Below are positions 36,664 through 45,336 of a stretch of DNA of 64,000 nt, one piece after another (position 1 is the stretch's first letter; each line of letters starts with the position of its first letter). This stretch comes from Pseudomonas rhizoryzae (GTDB lineage Bacteria; Pseudomonadota; Gammaproteobacteria; Pseudomonadales; Pseudomonadaceae): the NCBI RefSeq assembly GCF_005250615.1, contig NZ_SULM01000002.1:1-64000 (forward strand), read 5' to 3'. The notes below the pieces were generated by a model. It did not search any database, had not been told where the DNA came from, and saw only the letters and a list, made by a program, of their open reading frames with translations. The translations under genes were made by a program, and so were the position numbers.

Positions 36664-37477
36664 AGACGGTCCTTAGCATCTGCGGCAGCACGCCATACAG
36701 ATAGAGACGATTGCCCAGCAGCTGCCGCCCCAGGTAGCGCAGCACCTTGCCGCGGGAGGCGCCCTTGTAGTGCAGGCGCAGCAGCAGGGCGACATAGAAC
36801 TTCTCGATGTCGCGGAAGCGCCGCTGGGCGGGGGTCTCTTGCTCCAACTCGGACAGCGAGTGATCCAGCACTCCGGCGCAGAGCAAGTCGACCGACTCCT
36901 CCCGCGCCAGCTCCTGCACCCGCAGGAAGAAGGAAACATCGACCCCATAGAGGGCGAAACGCTCGTCGAAGACGTCGCCATGGCGCGCGGCGAGGCGCTG
37001 GGCCAGGCCTCGTGACAGGCACAGGCCGGAGCTGATGGTGACGGTGGCCTGGGGATCCAGCGGACCCTCGCTGGTCACCACCTGCTTGTACTGGTGGGGA
37101 TAGCGGATGGCCCCCGCGCCCAGCACCAGCGGGACCAGCAATTCGGCCTCCCGCCCAAGCGCCTGCAGATAGCGCTCGTCCACCACGGTGTCCTGATCGA
37201 AGATCACCAGCCGCTCGGGGCCGAGGCGCAACGCCTGATTGTAGACCCGACTCAGCGGCGGATTGCCGAGGTCTTCCTCGATGAGCACCTGCGCCCAGCC
37301 CGGCGTGGCCAGCAGGGTCTGACGCTCCGCCTCGTCCAGAGCCTGGGGGCCGTTGTTCCAGACCAGCAGGGCGCTGCCCTCTGGCAGGCTGGCGACGGGC
37401 TGGGCCAGCAAGCTGCGCAAGGTGGCCGAATCCCGGGGGCGCAAGCCGTAGAGGACGACGAGAAAGAGCGTTCGCAT
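36638..37477 (-). CDS. GT2 glycosyltransferase, WapR-like rhamnosyltransferase candidate
   Basis: A 279-residue family 2 glycosyltransferase. It starts MRTLFLVVLYGL, has LLVWNNGP after the first strand, NPPLSRVYNQALRLG, and the rhamnosyltransferase-type nucleotide/metal motif VIFDQDTVVDERYL, then GVDVSFFLRVQE and a basic C-terminus. Position near waaL and ssg suggests the PA5000 (WapR) role, adding the L-rhamnose that receives O antigen, but the sequence alone does not prove the sugar. It overlaps the convergent acetyltransferase gene by 26 bases. Confidence 0.72.
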   Translation of the reverse strand: MRTLFLVVLYGLRPRDSATLRSLLAQPVASLPEGSALLVWNNGPQALDEAERQTLLATPGWAQVLIEEDLGNPPLSRVYNQALRLGPERLVIFDQDTVVDERYLQALGREAELLVPLVLGAGAIRYPHQYKQVVTSEGPLDPQATVTISSGLCLSRGLAQRLAARHGDVFDERFALYGVDVSFFLRVQELAREESVDLLCAGVLDHSLSELEQETPAQRRFRDIEKFYVALLLRLHYKGASRGKVLRYLGRQLLGNRLYLYGVLPQMLRTVFSGRHPRA

Positions 37478-37498
37478 GCAGAGATTCCTGAAGGGATG

Positions 37499-38548
37499 CT
37501 AGCCGCGCACCCGCGTGCGCAGATAGTCGAGCGCCGCGCCGGCTTCGTCGGCCAGATGCGGACGTGGCAGGTCGTCCGGCCAGATGCCTTCGGCGAAGGC
37601 CTGGCGATCGCCGCCGCCCAGGCGCTCGCTCAGCGCCCGTTCCCACCAGACGTGGCGACAGGCCTGGGCGTAGCTGTCCTGGGGGGCCAGGCAGCCATAG
37701 AGCAGCTTGCGCCCCAGACTGGCCCGCTGCTTGTCCAGCCCGACCAGTTGCCACTTCACCCGCAGCCGGGTCCAGACATCGGGCAGCGGCTTGGTCAGGG
37801 GCACTTCCTGCCAGTGGCGGCGCAACTCCGACGAGTAGTCTTCGCCATAGCGCTCGAAGAAGTGCGCCAGCATGAAGTGCAGAAAGCGTTTTTCCGCGTA
37901 GTAGTGGCGGATGGCGCCCCGCGCCTGGGTGATGGTCAGGTCGGCCAGACTGAACGACAGGGCGATCTGCTCCAGGGTATGGACCTCGTCGTCATGGCCG
38001 CGCCAGTCGTCGATCAGGGCGATGGCCCGCTCGACCCGGGCCAGATGGGTCCGCGCCAGCCCGCAAACGCCACTGTTGTAGAGCCGCGTATCCTCCGCCG
38101 GCTCTTGCCGCCGCTCGGCCAGGGTCGCGGCGAAGCGGGCGAACTCGGGCCGCTCCCGGGCCTTGCGCCAGCGCCACTCCTCCACATCCATCACGCAGCG
38201 CTGGTCATCGATCCCGTCGAACAAGGGCGCCAGTGGCGCCTGGACGACGGTATCGCTGTCGAGGAACAGGGTCTTGTCCGCCCTGGGCAGCGCCCAGGCG
38301 ATGGCGCAGGCCTTGCTGCGGTGGAGGTAACCATGCTGGCCCTGCCACTCCTTCAGGGTGGCCCCCTCGATGGGCAACGGCTCGACCGGCCAGCCGCGAT
38401 AGTCCTGCGGCCGGTCGGTCACGATACGGATGGCAATATCCTGCTGCTGCCGCCAATGCAGCACGCTCAGCAGGCTGAACTTCAGCTCCTGCCGATAGGC
38501 CTGAGCACCGCCATAGACGAAGTACAGGAGTTGACGTGTTGGGCGCAT
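37499..38548 (-). CDS. Putative LPS glycosyltransferase, family unassigned
   Basis: A 349-residue soluble protein. Near the N-terminus LLYFVYGGAQAYRQELKFSLLSVL (parts LLYFVYGGAQAYR, QELKFSLLSVL) resembles nucleotide-sugar enzymes of the GT8/GT-A class, and TLFLDSDTVVQAPLAPLFD is a clear DxD-type metal motif at about residue 97. A later histidine-rich region (IRHYYAEKRFLHFMLAHFF) could contribute to the active site. I do not recognise a named P. aeruginosa counterpart in the core cluster. ATG at 38548 is chosen from MRPTRQLLYF; the frame is open to 38584. It lies 21 bases before the WapR-like gene on the same strand. Confidence 0.65.
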   Translation of the reverse strand: MRPTRQLLYFVYGGAQAYRQELKFSLLSVLHWRQQQDIAIRIVTDRPQDYRGWPVEPLPIEGATLKEWQGQHGYLHRSKACAIAWALPRADKTLFLDSDTVVQAPLAPLFDGIDDQRCVMDVEEWRWRKARERPEFARFAATLAERRQEPAEDTRLYNSGVCGLARTHLARVERAIALIDDWRGHDDEVHTLEQIALSFSLADLTITQARGAIRHYYAEKRFLHFMLAHFFERYGEDYSSELRRHWQEVPLTKPLPDVWTRLRVKWQLVGLDKQRASLGRKLLYGCLAPQDSYAQACRHVWWERALSERLGGGDRQAFAEGIWPDDLPRPHLADEAGAALDYLRTRVRG

Positions 38549-38665
38549 GTAAAGGTGCCGGCAAAAATCAGATTCTAACAACAAGCAGCGGGATAGGGCG
38601 TAAGGGTCACTTCACAGCTTGCCACCTTCGGGTAACATGCACGCCCTGACGTTGACGGGTCCTGC

Positions 38666-39307
38666 ATGAAGCCTCTCGAACATTCGCGCTATCTCGAACT
38701 GCGCGACGCCGCCCAGGTAGTGGAAGCCGATCACCATGGCGACAAGGTCCTGCGCCTCACCGATGGCAGCTATCTCAAGCTGTTCCGCCGCAAACGGCTG
38801 CTGACCTCGGCCGCCCTGTTCCCCTACGCCCAGCGCTTTGCCGACAACGCCCGCCAACTGGCCGCGCGCGGCATTCCCTGTCCACAGGTGCTGGAGGTCT
38901 ATCGCGCCGCTTCGCTGCAGCGCGATGTGGTCCATTACAGCCCGCTACCCGGCAACACCTTGCGCCAATTGCGCGACTCGGATGAGGCGGAGGCACTGCG
39001 TCCGGTGCTGGGTCGTTTCATCGCCCGCCTGCACGACAGTGGCGTCTACTTCCGCTCCCTGCACCTGGGCAACGTGGTGCTGACCCCCAACGGCGAGCTG
39101 GGCCTGATCGACATCGCCGATCTGCGCTGCCACGCCCGCCGCCTGCCGCTGCGCCTGCGGGTGCGCAACTTCCATCACCTGCTGCGCTACAGCGAAGACC
39201 GCGACTGGCTGTTCCAGCCCGGCCGCGAGCCCTTCCTGCGTGCCTATGCCGAGGCCTGCCGCCAGCCGTTGGACTGGCGTGACCTCGACCGCCAGCTACA
39301 GGACTAG
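38666..39307 (+). CDS. LPS kinase-like protein (PA4998-like), catalytic Asp replaced
   Basis: A 213-residue protein with a small kinase fold: a glycine-poor N-lobe (VLRLTDGSYLKLFRRK with the ATP-binding Lys), then YFRSLHLGNVVLTPNGELGLIDIADLR (parts YFRSLHLGNVVL, TPNGELGLIDIADLR). The position that is Asp in the HxD catalytic loop is Ser here, while the following Asn and the metal-binding Asp (IDIAD) are kept. It could be an atypical kinase or a pseudokinase. It lies opposite waaL, as PA4998 does near waaL in P. aeruginosa, and its stop overlaps the convergent waaL stop by 4 bases. Confidence 0.75.
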   Translation: MKPLEHSRYLELRDAAQVVEADHHGDKVLRLTDGSYLKLFRRKRLLTSAALFPYAQRFADNARQLAARGIPCPQVLEVYRAASLQRDVVHYSPLPGNTLRQLRDSDEAEALRPVLGRFIARLHDSGVYFRSLHLGNVVLTPNGELGLIDIADLRCHARRLPLRLRVRNFHHLLRYSEDRDWLFQPGREPFLRAYAEACRQPLDWRDLDRQLQD

Positions 39308-40482
39308 CCTGGCAGTGCCTGAGCCAACGCCAGTTTGCGCCGTCGCTGTACCTCGGCGCCGACGATCATTGCCGCCGGCAGCAATACCAGTGGCCACAAC
39401 TCGTCCGGATTGCCGATCAGCTTGGCGCCGTCGAAATTGAGCATCAGCAGCGCCACCGCCAGGTAGAGCCCCCAGGGATCGCGATTACGCAGCGCGGCGC
39501 CCAGGGTGGCCAGCATCAGCACAGCGAAGATCAGCAGCGACACCAGCCCGGTGTAGATGCCCAGGGAGACGAAGATGTTGTGCGGATGCTGGATGGCTTC
39601 GGTGCCATGCAGGAGGTCATGGCTCTGGTAACCCAGGCCGCAGCCCAGCCACCAACCGCAGCCTTCCCAATCCTTGATCATGAAGTGGAACAGCTCGATA
39701 CGACCGGAATCCGCCCGTCCCCAGAAGGAGACGAACCAGGCCTCGGTGTGCACCACCTCGACCACCCCGGCGATCAGGGCGCTGACCAGGATGACGAAGG
39801 CCAGGGTCCGCAGCGGAAAACGCGGAAAGGCGAAGAGCACGCCCAGGGCGGCCAGGAAGACGATGCCCACCAGCCCGGTGCGGGTCTGCAGGGCGAAGGA
39901 GATCCCGACGATGCTGATCACCACGGCGGCCAGCAGCTCGCCCCAGCGCCGCTCGCGAATCCAGGTGGGCACGGCGAGGCCGCCCAGGCAGACCAGCCAG
40001 ATGCTCACATAGATGGGGTTGGAGATCCGCCCCGGCAAATGGATGACCCGCTGGCCCACGGCATAGTGACCGGTGAGCCAGAAGACCAGGCTGGAACCCA
40101 CCGCATAGGCACAGAGGATCCAGAAAGCCAGGCGCACCAGGCCCGGTCGGCGAAAGAAGTCGCCATCCACCAGGCAGGCTACGATCAGCACGAACAGCAG
40201 CACATAGAGGATGTGCTTGAAGAACATCCCCTCCTCCGCCCGCGCGCCCGGCACGATGAACCAGGCGAGGAACACCAGCCAGAGCAGCAGCAGCGGCGAG
40301 CGCCAATCGATCAGCCGTGGACGGAGGACGAAGAGGATCAATGCCGGCAGGGCAATGGCCGCGTAGTAGAAGCTGTTGATCCACTTCGCCACGGGAATGC
40401 ACAGATAGGCGGCCATGAACACCAGTACCGCCAGGGTGAAATAGCGGCTCTGCTGCAGCCGATCGAGCACGGGTGTCACCAC
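39304..40482 (-). CDS. waaL: O-antigen ligase WaaL
   Basis: WaaL joins O antigen from undecaprenyl diphosphate to lipid A-core on the periplasmic side. The 392-residue protein has about eleven hydrophobic segments and the family landmarks LQTRTGLVGIVFLAALG (the Arg residue of the cytoplasmic or periplasmic loop), the large periplasmic loop with GRADSGRIELFHFMIKDWEGCG (parts GRADSGRIELF, HFMIKDWEGCGWW), and QHPHNIFVSLGIYTGLVS with the essential His. ATG at 40482 overlaps the upstream glycosyltransferase gene by 7 bases. Location between the kinase gene and ssg supports the assignment. Confidence 0.9.
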   Translation of the reverse strand: MVTPVLDRLQQSRYFTLAVLVFMAAYLCIPVAKWINSFYYAAIALPALILFVLRPRLIDWRSPLLLLWLVFLAWFIVPGARAEEGMFFKHILYVLLFVLIVACLVDGDFFRRPGLVRLAFWILCAYAVGSSLVFWLTGHYAVGQRVIHLPGRISNPIYVSIWLVCLGGLAVPTWIRERRWGELLAAVVISIVGISFALQTRTGLVGIVFLAALGVLFAFPRFPLRTLAFVILVSALIAGVVEVVHTEAWFVSFWGRADSGRIELFHFMIKDWEGCGWWLGCGLGYQSHDLLHGTEAIQHPHNIFVSLGIYTGLVSLLIFAVLMLATLGAALRNRDPWGLYLAVALLMLNFDGAKLIGNPDELWPLVLLPAAMIVGAEVQRRRKLALAQALPG

Positions 40483-41237
40483 AAGAGGGCTCCGAGGAGT
40501 GCGCCGACCAGGAAGGCCAGCGCCAGTTTGATGCGCTCCATGCGCCGGCGCTTGCGCTTGTCGCTGCGATCCTTGTCACTGACCACGTGCTGGCCGAAGC
40601 CGGTGTGCAGCACGGCGTCGTTTTCCAGGATCAGCGCATGCCGGCTTTCGTCGGCATAGCGGCGCGAGAGTTCCTTCTCGCCGGTCAGTTCGCCATAGGG
40701 GGCGTGCAGTAGGTAGTCGGCACGCCGCCGCAGGCCGGGATTGAAGGAGAAGCCCTGCCATTCGGGCTTGTGCGAGCCGACCTCGTAAAAGGCGATGCCG
40801 GCCTGTACCTGCCGCGGCTTGAGATAGACATAGGGGCTATGGATCGCCAGGTCATGGGCATGGCTGCGCAGCCACACCTGTAATGCCTGGGGATCGGCCT
40901 CCAGCAGTGCCTGGGAGTCCTCGACGAAGCCGGGACGGTAGAAGGCCCAGTCGTCTTCGCAGTGGAAGATCCAGCTCGTCTCGACCCGGGCGTAGGCGGC
41001 GTCGACGCTGCGCATCTGGCCGAGCTTGGGATTGTTGACGATGAATTCGGTATGTTCGCGCCAGTGCGCCGGGATGCAGTCGCGTACCCGCTCGTCACCG
41101 GAATCCTCGGTGATGAAGACCCGGCGAATGGGCGCGGTGTTGAATTCGTCGAAGGTCGCCAGCGTCTGCGTGAGCAGCTCGAAGCGTCCGCAACTGGTGA
41201 CGACCAGGGAAATGTCGCTGTCGGCGGAAAACTGCAC
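40476..41237 (-). CDS. GT2 glycosyltransferase with C-terminal membrane anchor
   Basis: A 253-residue protein with an N-terminal GT-A domain (ISLVVTSCGRFELLTQTLATF, FITEDSGDERV, SWIFHCEDDWAFYRPGFVEDS with an acidic EDDW metal site). The C-terminus has a highly basic stretch (DKDRSDKRKRRRMERIK) followed by one hydrophobic segment (LALAFLVGALLGALLW), which should place the enzyme on the cytoplasmic face of the inner membrane. Sugar and acceptor are unknown; role in outer core or O-antigen building is inferred from the position between ssg and waaL. Confidence 0.72.
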   Translation of the reverse strand: MQFSADSDISLVVTSCGRFELLTQTLATFDEFNTAPIRRVFITEDSGDERVRDCIPAHWREHTEFIVNNPKLGQMRSVDAAYARVETSWIFHCEDDWAFYRPGFVEDSQALLEADPQALQVWLRSHAHDLAIHSPYVYLKPRQVQAGIAFYEVGSHKPEWQGFSFNPGLRRRADYLLHAPYGELTGEKELSRRYADESRHALILENDAVLHTGFGQHVVSDKDRSDKRKRRRMERIKLALAFLVGALLGALLW

Positions 41238-41287
41238 GTTCTACCCTTTCTGCCAGGTGAGTCGAAAGCTTGGCCTTGCGTACCGCA

Positions 41288-42247
41288 TCAGCGTCCCAGC
41301 CTGGCCAGCAGGCGTTGCAGGAACCCCGGTGCGACCGCTGGCCGCAGCGCTGGGGTTATAGCCGAAACCACGCGTTCCCCCAAGTGGCCGAAGGCGAAAG
41401 AGTGACGCGCCAGAGCCTCTCCGGCCCGGGCGATGGCTGAGGCGTGCGCGGGATCCGCGCGCAGTGCGGCAAGTTTTTCCCGCAATTCGTCCAGCGAGCG
41501 ATAGAGCACCACGTTGACGCCGTCTTCGAACCCCAGCGCGCGGTTCTCTTCCTCGCCCTGGTCGTAGGTGAAGAGCACGCAGCCGCAGGCCATGGCCTCG
41601 AAATTCTTGATCATGTATTCGCCCATGCCGACATCGGCACCGACGAAGAAGCGGATGCGATTGAGGGTCTGCAGGTATTCGTCACCCGAGCGGGTCTTGG
41701 TGATCAGCAGCGGCTCGACCTTGGCCAGGTCTTCCAGCAGTTGCTTGCGCCCGCTGTAGGCCACGCTGCCCAGACTGCCGACGAAGCCCAGTTCGATGTC
41801 GCGCGCAAGGCCCAGGTCACGCAGGCGGCTGTCGTCGTAGCCCTTGGGCACGAAGACGGCATCCACCCCCTCCTCCTGTAGCCGCCGCGCCACGCCGGCT
41901 CCCGAGACCAGCACCCGGACATGGGGGATGGCCTGGTAGTAGCGGCTGAATTTGCCGGTGTACTTGCAGGGGATGAAGTTCTGGTAGGCGTCGTGTTCCA
42001 GCTCGACCAGATTGGGCAAGGTTCGAATGAAAGAAATCTGCTTGAGCTGCTTCTTGAAGCGGAGAAACAGCAGGATGCGGTCGTATTGCTCGGGTTGGGG
42101 TACGGCGCGGCGGAAATAGCCGCGCAGATCGGCCTGCTCTTCGTCGCTCAGCCAGCGCAGGTCGCAGTCGCAATGGGCTGCGATGCTGGCATAGAAGTGG
42201 TCCAGCAGGATGCGTTGTTCCTTCTGGACCAGGAACAGGACTTTCAC
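41288..42247 (-). CDS. ssg: Cell-surface sugar glycosyltransferase Ssg-like
   Basis: A 319-residue glycosyltransferase resembling Ssg (PA5001), needed for complete LPS core and cell-surface polysaccharide in P. aeruginosa. It starts MKVLFLVQKEQRILLDHFY, has CDLRWLSDEEQADLRGYF, an ELEHDAYQNFIPCKYTGKFSRYY block (parts ELEHDAYQNFIP, CKYTGKFSRYY) and a GT-B C-terminal domain with FEAMACGCVLFTYDQGEEE. The gene stop and the next start are separated by 50 bases, and it overlaps the upstream wapH-like gene by 4 bases. Confidence 0.85.
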   Translation of the reverse strand: MKVLFLVQKEQRILLDHFYASIAAHCDCDLRWLSDEEQADLRGYFRRAVPQPEQYDRILLFLRFKKQLKQISFIRTLPNLVELEHDAYQNFIPCKYTGKFSRYYQAIPHVRVLVSGAGVARRLQEEGVDAVFVPKGYDDSRLRDLGLARDIELGFVGSLGSVAYSGRKQLLEDLAKVEPLLITKTRSGDEYLQTLNRIRFFVGADVGMGEYMIKNFEAMACGCVLFTYDQGEEENRALGFEDGVNVVLYRSLDELREKLAALRADPAHASAIARAGEALARHSFAFGHLGERVVSAITPALRPAVAPGFLQRLLARLGR

Positions 42248-43377
42248 GGCGCCGGGGCCTTGAAGGCGGCGACCATGGGCAGCCGCCAGAAGTCGCGGCG
42301 CACGGCCTCGTCGGAGAAGCGTTCGGCCAGGCGTTCGCGCATGTGCTGGACGCAGGCGCGTCTCTGGCTCGGTGCCAGGCGGCCGAGATGCTGCAGGCCC
42401 TGGCCGAGGGCTTCGGCATCGCCCAGCGGAAAGAGAAAGCCCACCCCCTCGACGATCTCCCGGGCGCCGCCACAGGCAGTGGCGATCAGCGGCACGCCAG
42501 CGGCCATGGCTTCCAGCAGGACCATGCCGAAGGGCTCGTGGTCGGAACTCAGGGCGAAGACGTCGAAGGCCTTGAAGTAGCGCCGGGCGCCTTCCACCTG
42601 ACCGAGGAACAGTACCTTGTCGGCGATGTTCAGCTCGCGGGCCAGGTCCTTGAGGTCGTCTTCCAGGCGGCCCTTGCCGAGGATGGCCAAGAGGGCATTG
42701 TTCGGCAGGGTCGGTAAGGCGGCGGCGAAGCCACGCAGCAGGGTGGCCTGGTCCTTGTCCGGGTGCAGGCGGCCGACGTTGCCGACGATCCAGGCGTCCT
42801 GGGGCAGCTTGAGCTCGGCGCGGGCCTGATCGGCCGGCAGCAACTCGCGCTCCACCGTCTCGACGTCCAGGCGATTGTGGAGGGTCTCGATGCGTTCGGC
42901 CGGCCAGTCCTTGAGCCGCTGGCGGATCTCGTCGCGCACCGCGTCGGAAACGGCCAGCAGGCTCAGGCGCTTGCTCATCAGCTTGGCGAACAGCCGCCGA
43001 CCGAGCCGGTCGTAGTCGCCAAAGGCATGGTGGACGCCGATCACCGGCAAATTGGTGGCCAGGCAGGCGATCCAGATCGGCTTGAAGCGATGGGCGATGA
43101 CGAAGCGGATGCCCCGCGAGCGGACGATCTCGCGCAGCGCCTGGATGGCGCCGAGCTTGAGGCCGCGCACGTCCCGCGAGGAGTACTCGAGGAACAGCAC
43201 CTCGTCGCTGCCACAGCCGGCCGCCACCTCGCTATCGGCGGCGCCGGTGAGGAACACCGTGGTGACGCGATAGCCGCTGCCCGCGAAGAGGCTGGCGGTC
43301 TGGCGGGCGCAGTCGAGGAAGGGACCGTCGTAGCCGTGACAGAACTGCAGCACCCGCGGTTCGGCGGAACGCGTCAT
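42244..43377 (-). CDS. wapH: GT4 glycosyltransferase, WapH-like
   Basis: A 377-residue GT-B enzyme. After RVLQFCHGYDGPFLDCARQTASLF come IGVHHAFGDYDRLGRRLFAK, VGRLHPDKDQATLLRGF, and the nucleotide-sugar motif ALSSDHEPFGMVLLEAMAAGVPLIAT (parts ALSSDHEPFGMVLLEAM, AAGVPLIAT) with the E-x7-E arrangement. PA5004 (WapH), a core glucosyltransferase candidate, occupies this place between ssg and the carbamoyltransferase gene in P. aeruginosa. ATG at 43377 overlaps the stop of the carbamoyltransferase gene by 4 bases; the longer open frame upstream is antisense-type noise within that gene. Confidence 0.83.
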   Translation of the reverse strand: MTRSAEPRVLQFCHGYDGPFLDCARQTASLFAGSGYRVTTVFLTGAADSEVAAGCGSDEVLFLEYSSRDVRGLKLGAIQALREIVRSRGIRFVIAHRFKPIWIACLATNLPVIGVHHAFGDYDRLGRRLFAKLMSKRLSLLAVSDAVRDEIRQRLKDWPAERIETLHNRLDVETVERELLPADQARAELKLPQDAWIVGNVGRLHPDKDQATLLRGFAAALPTLPNNALLAILGKGRLEDDLKDLARELNIADKVLFLGQVEGARRYFKAFDVFALSSDHEPFGMVLLEAMAAGVPLIATACGGAREIVEGVGFLFPLGDAEALGQGLQHLGRLAPSQRRACVQHMRERLAERFSDEAVRRDFWRLPMVAAFKAPAP

Positions 43378-45116
43378 AGGCCGGCGCCCTCCTTGACCAC
43401 CAGGATGTCTTCCATGATCAGGTACTGCAGGTCCGAGCCGTAGAACATGTTCAGGGCATCGGTGGGCGAGCAGACCATGGGTTCGCCACGACGGTTGAGC
43501 GAGGTGTTGAGCGAGACGCCGTTGCCGGTGAGCTTTTCCAGCTCCAGCATCAGGTCGTACCAGCGCGGATTGTGGCGGCGCTCCAGAACCTGGGCACGGG
43601 AGGTGCCGTCTTCGTGGACCACTTCGGGCACCCGGCTCTTCCACTCCTCGTTGACCTCGAAGGTAAAGGTCATGAAGGGCGAGGGATGATCGACCTTGAG
43701 CATCTGCGGGGCCACGGTGTCGAGCATCGACGGGCAGAACGGCCGCCAGCGCTCGCGGAATTTGATCTGGGCGTTGATGCGGTCGGCAACGCCCGGCACG
43801 CTGGGGCAGCCGATGATGGAGCGGCCGCCGAGGGCGCGCGGACCGAATTCCAAACGACCCTGGAACCAGGCCACCGGATTGCCGGCCACCATGATCTCGG
43901 CGATGCGCCGGGGCATCTCGTCGATCTTCTGCCATTTCGGGGCGTTGGGATGGCGGGCGCAGGCGGCGATGACGTCTTCGTTGCTGTAGCCGGGGCCGAG
44001 ATAGACGTGTTCCATCTTTTCCACCGGCACGCCGCGGGCATGGGAGACGTAGGCCGCCGCACCCACGGCGGTACCGGCGTCGCCCGAGGCGGGCTGGACG
44101 AACAGCTCCTTGACCTCGGGACGAGCGATGATCTTCTGGTTGAGCTTGACGTTGAGCGCGCAACCACCGGCGAAGGCGAGCTTGCCGGTCTGCTTGATGA
44201 TGTCGCCCAGGTAGTAGTCCATCATCTCCAGCGCCAGCTTCTCGAACAGGGCCTGCATGCTGGCGGCGTAGTGGATGTAGGGATCGTCGGCGATGTCGCC
44301 TTCGCGCTTGGGCCCCAGCCACTCGATGAGCTTGGGCGAGAAGTAGTAGCCCTTGCCCTTTTCCTTGTAGCGGCGGAAGCCGATGACGTTGGCGTAGTCG
44401 GTATTGATGATCAACTCGCCGTTCTCGAATTTCGCCAGGCGCGAGAAATCGTACTTGCTGGCATCGCCATAGGGCGCCATGCCCATGACCTTGAATTCGC
44501 CGTCGAGCATCTCGAAGCCGAGGAATTCGGTGAGGGCCCCATAGAGGCCGCCCAGGGAGTCCGGATCGTAGAACTCCTTGATCTTGTGGATCTTGCCGTT
44601 CTCGCCGTAGCCGAAGAAGGTGGTGGCGTACTCGCCCTTGCCATCGATGCCGAGGATGGCGGTCTTCTCGCTGAAACCCGAGCAATGATAGGCACTGGAG
44701 GCGTGGGCCAGGTGGTGCTCGACGGCCTCGAGCTTGACCTTCTTCAGGTCGAAGCCGAGCTGAACCAGGCACCATTCGATGCGCTTCTTGTAGCGGTGGT
44801 AGCGGCGATTGCCGAACAGGATGGCGTCCAGCGCGCGATCCGGGGCGTAGGCGTAGCGCTTGGCGTAGTGCCAGCGGGCCTCGCCGAACAGGCTGATGGG
44901 CGCATAGGGAATGGCCACCACGTCGACGTCGGCGGGGGTGATCCCGGCCTGCTCCAGGCAGAACTTGGCCGACTCGTAGGGCATGCGGTTCTTGGCATGC
45001 TTGTCGCGCACGAAGCGTTCTTCTTCCACCGCGGCGATCAGCTTGCCGTCGATGTAGAGCGCGGCGGAGGGATCGTGGCTGAGGGCGCCGGACAGGCCAA
45101 GGACGGTGAGGGACAC
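43374..45116 (-). CDS. LPS core carbamoyltransferase (NodU/CmcH family)
   Basis: A 580-residue enzyme that should transfer carbamoyl from carbamoyl phosphate, as PA5005 does to the second heptose of the core (called WapO by some authors). Family motifs: ILGLSGALSHDPSAALY-type start VLGLSGALSHDPSAALYIDG, VEEERFVRDKHAKNRMP, EHHLAHASSAYHCSGF, GIDGKGEYATTFFGYG, and in the C-terminal domain FQGRLEFGPRALGGRSI and SLNRRGEPMVCSPTDAL. The start is GTG at 45116, aligned with the usual initiator; the AGAGG-like site before it is weak. It overlaps wapH by 4 bases. Confidence 0.92.
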   Translation of the reverse strand: MSLTVLGLSGALSHDPSAALYIDGKLIAAVEEERFVRDKHAKNRMPYESAKFCLEQAGITPADVDVVAIPYAPISLFGEARWHYAKRYAYAPDRALDAILFGNRRYHRYKKRIEWCLVQLGFDLKKVKLEAVEHHLAHASSAYHCSGFSEKTAILGIDGKGEYATTFFGYGENGKIHKIKEFYDPDSLGGLYGALTEFLGFEMLDGEFKVMGMAPYGDASKYDFSRLAKFENGELIINTDYANVIGFRRYKEKGKGYYFSPKLIEWLGPKREGDIADDPYIHYAASMQALFEKLALEMMDYYLGDIIKQTGKLAFAGGCALNVKLNQKIIARPEVKELFVQPASGDAGTAVGAAAYVSHARGVPVEKMEHVYLGPGYSNEDVIAACARHPNAPKWQKIDEMPRRIAEIMVAGNPVAWFQGRLEFGPRALGGRSIIGCPSVPGVADRINAQIKFRERWRPFCPSMLDTVAPQMLKVDHPSPFMTFTFEVNEEWKSRVPEVVHEDGTSRAQVLERRHNPRWYDLMLELEKLTGNGVSLNTSLNRRGEPMVCSPTDALNMFYGSDLQYLIMEDILVVKEGAGL

Positions 45117-45277
45117 AGGTAAAGCCTCTGTACAGGGCGTAACCAGGGGTTCGCCGGGGTTTCGCGAGGCCGCTGCAGGCCCGCCTCGCCTCAAAAACGG
45201 CGAATTATAGCCGTTCGCCGCCAGCGGGGTAATCGCGCCACGGCACATTGTGGCCAAACCGCTGCCCGCACCGGGCC

Positions 45278-45316
45278 GAAAACGACGAAGCCCGCCGGAT
45301 CGCTCCGGCGGGCTTC
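45278..45316 (-). terminator. Rho-independent terminator of gcd
   Basis: A 13-bp perfect stem (GAAGCCCGCCGGA at 45287-45299 with its complement at 45304-45316, TCGC loop) followed on the minus strand by a short T-rich stretch (GTCGTTTTC). It isolates gcd from the carbamoyltransferase gene downstream. Confidence 0.7.
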
Positions 45317-45336
45317 GCGGGGTTAGCGCCTGGAAA

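Noticed and set aside
42244-44775. 843-codon frame covering wapH and most of the carbamoyltransferase gene
   Set aside because: Only the part from 43377 matches a glycosyltransferase; upstream it is an out-of-frame reading of the carbamoyltransferase gene.
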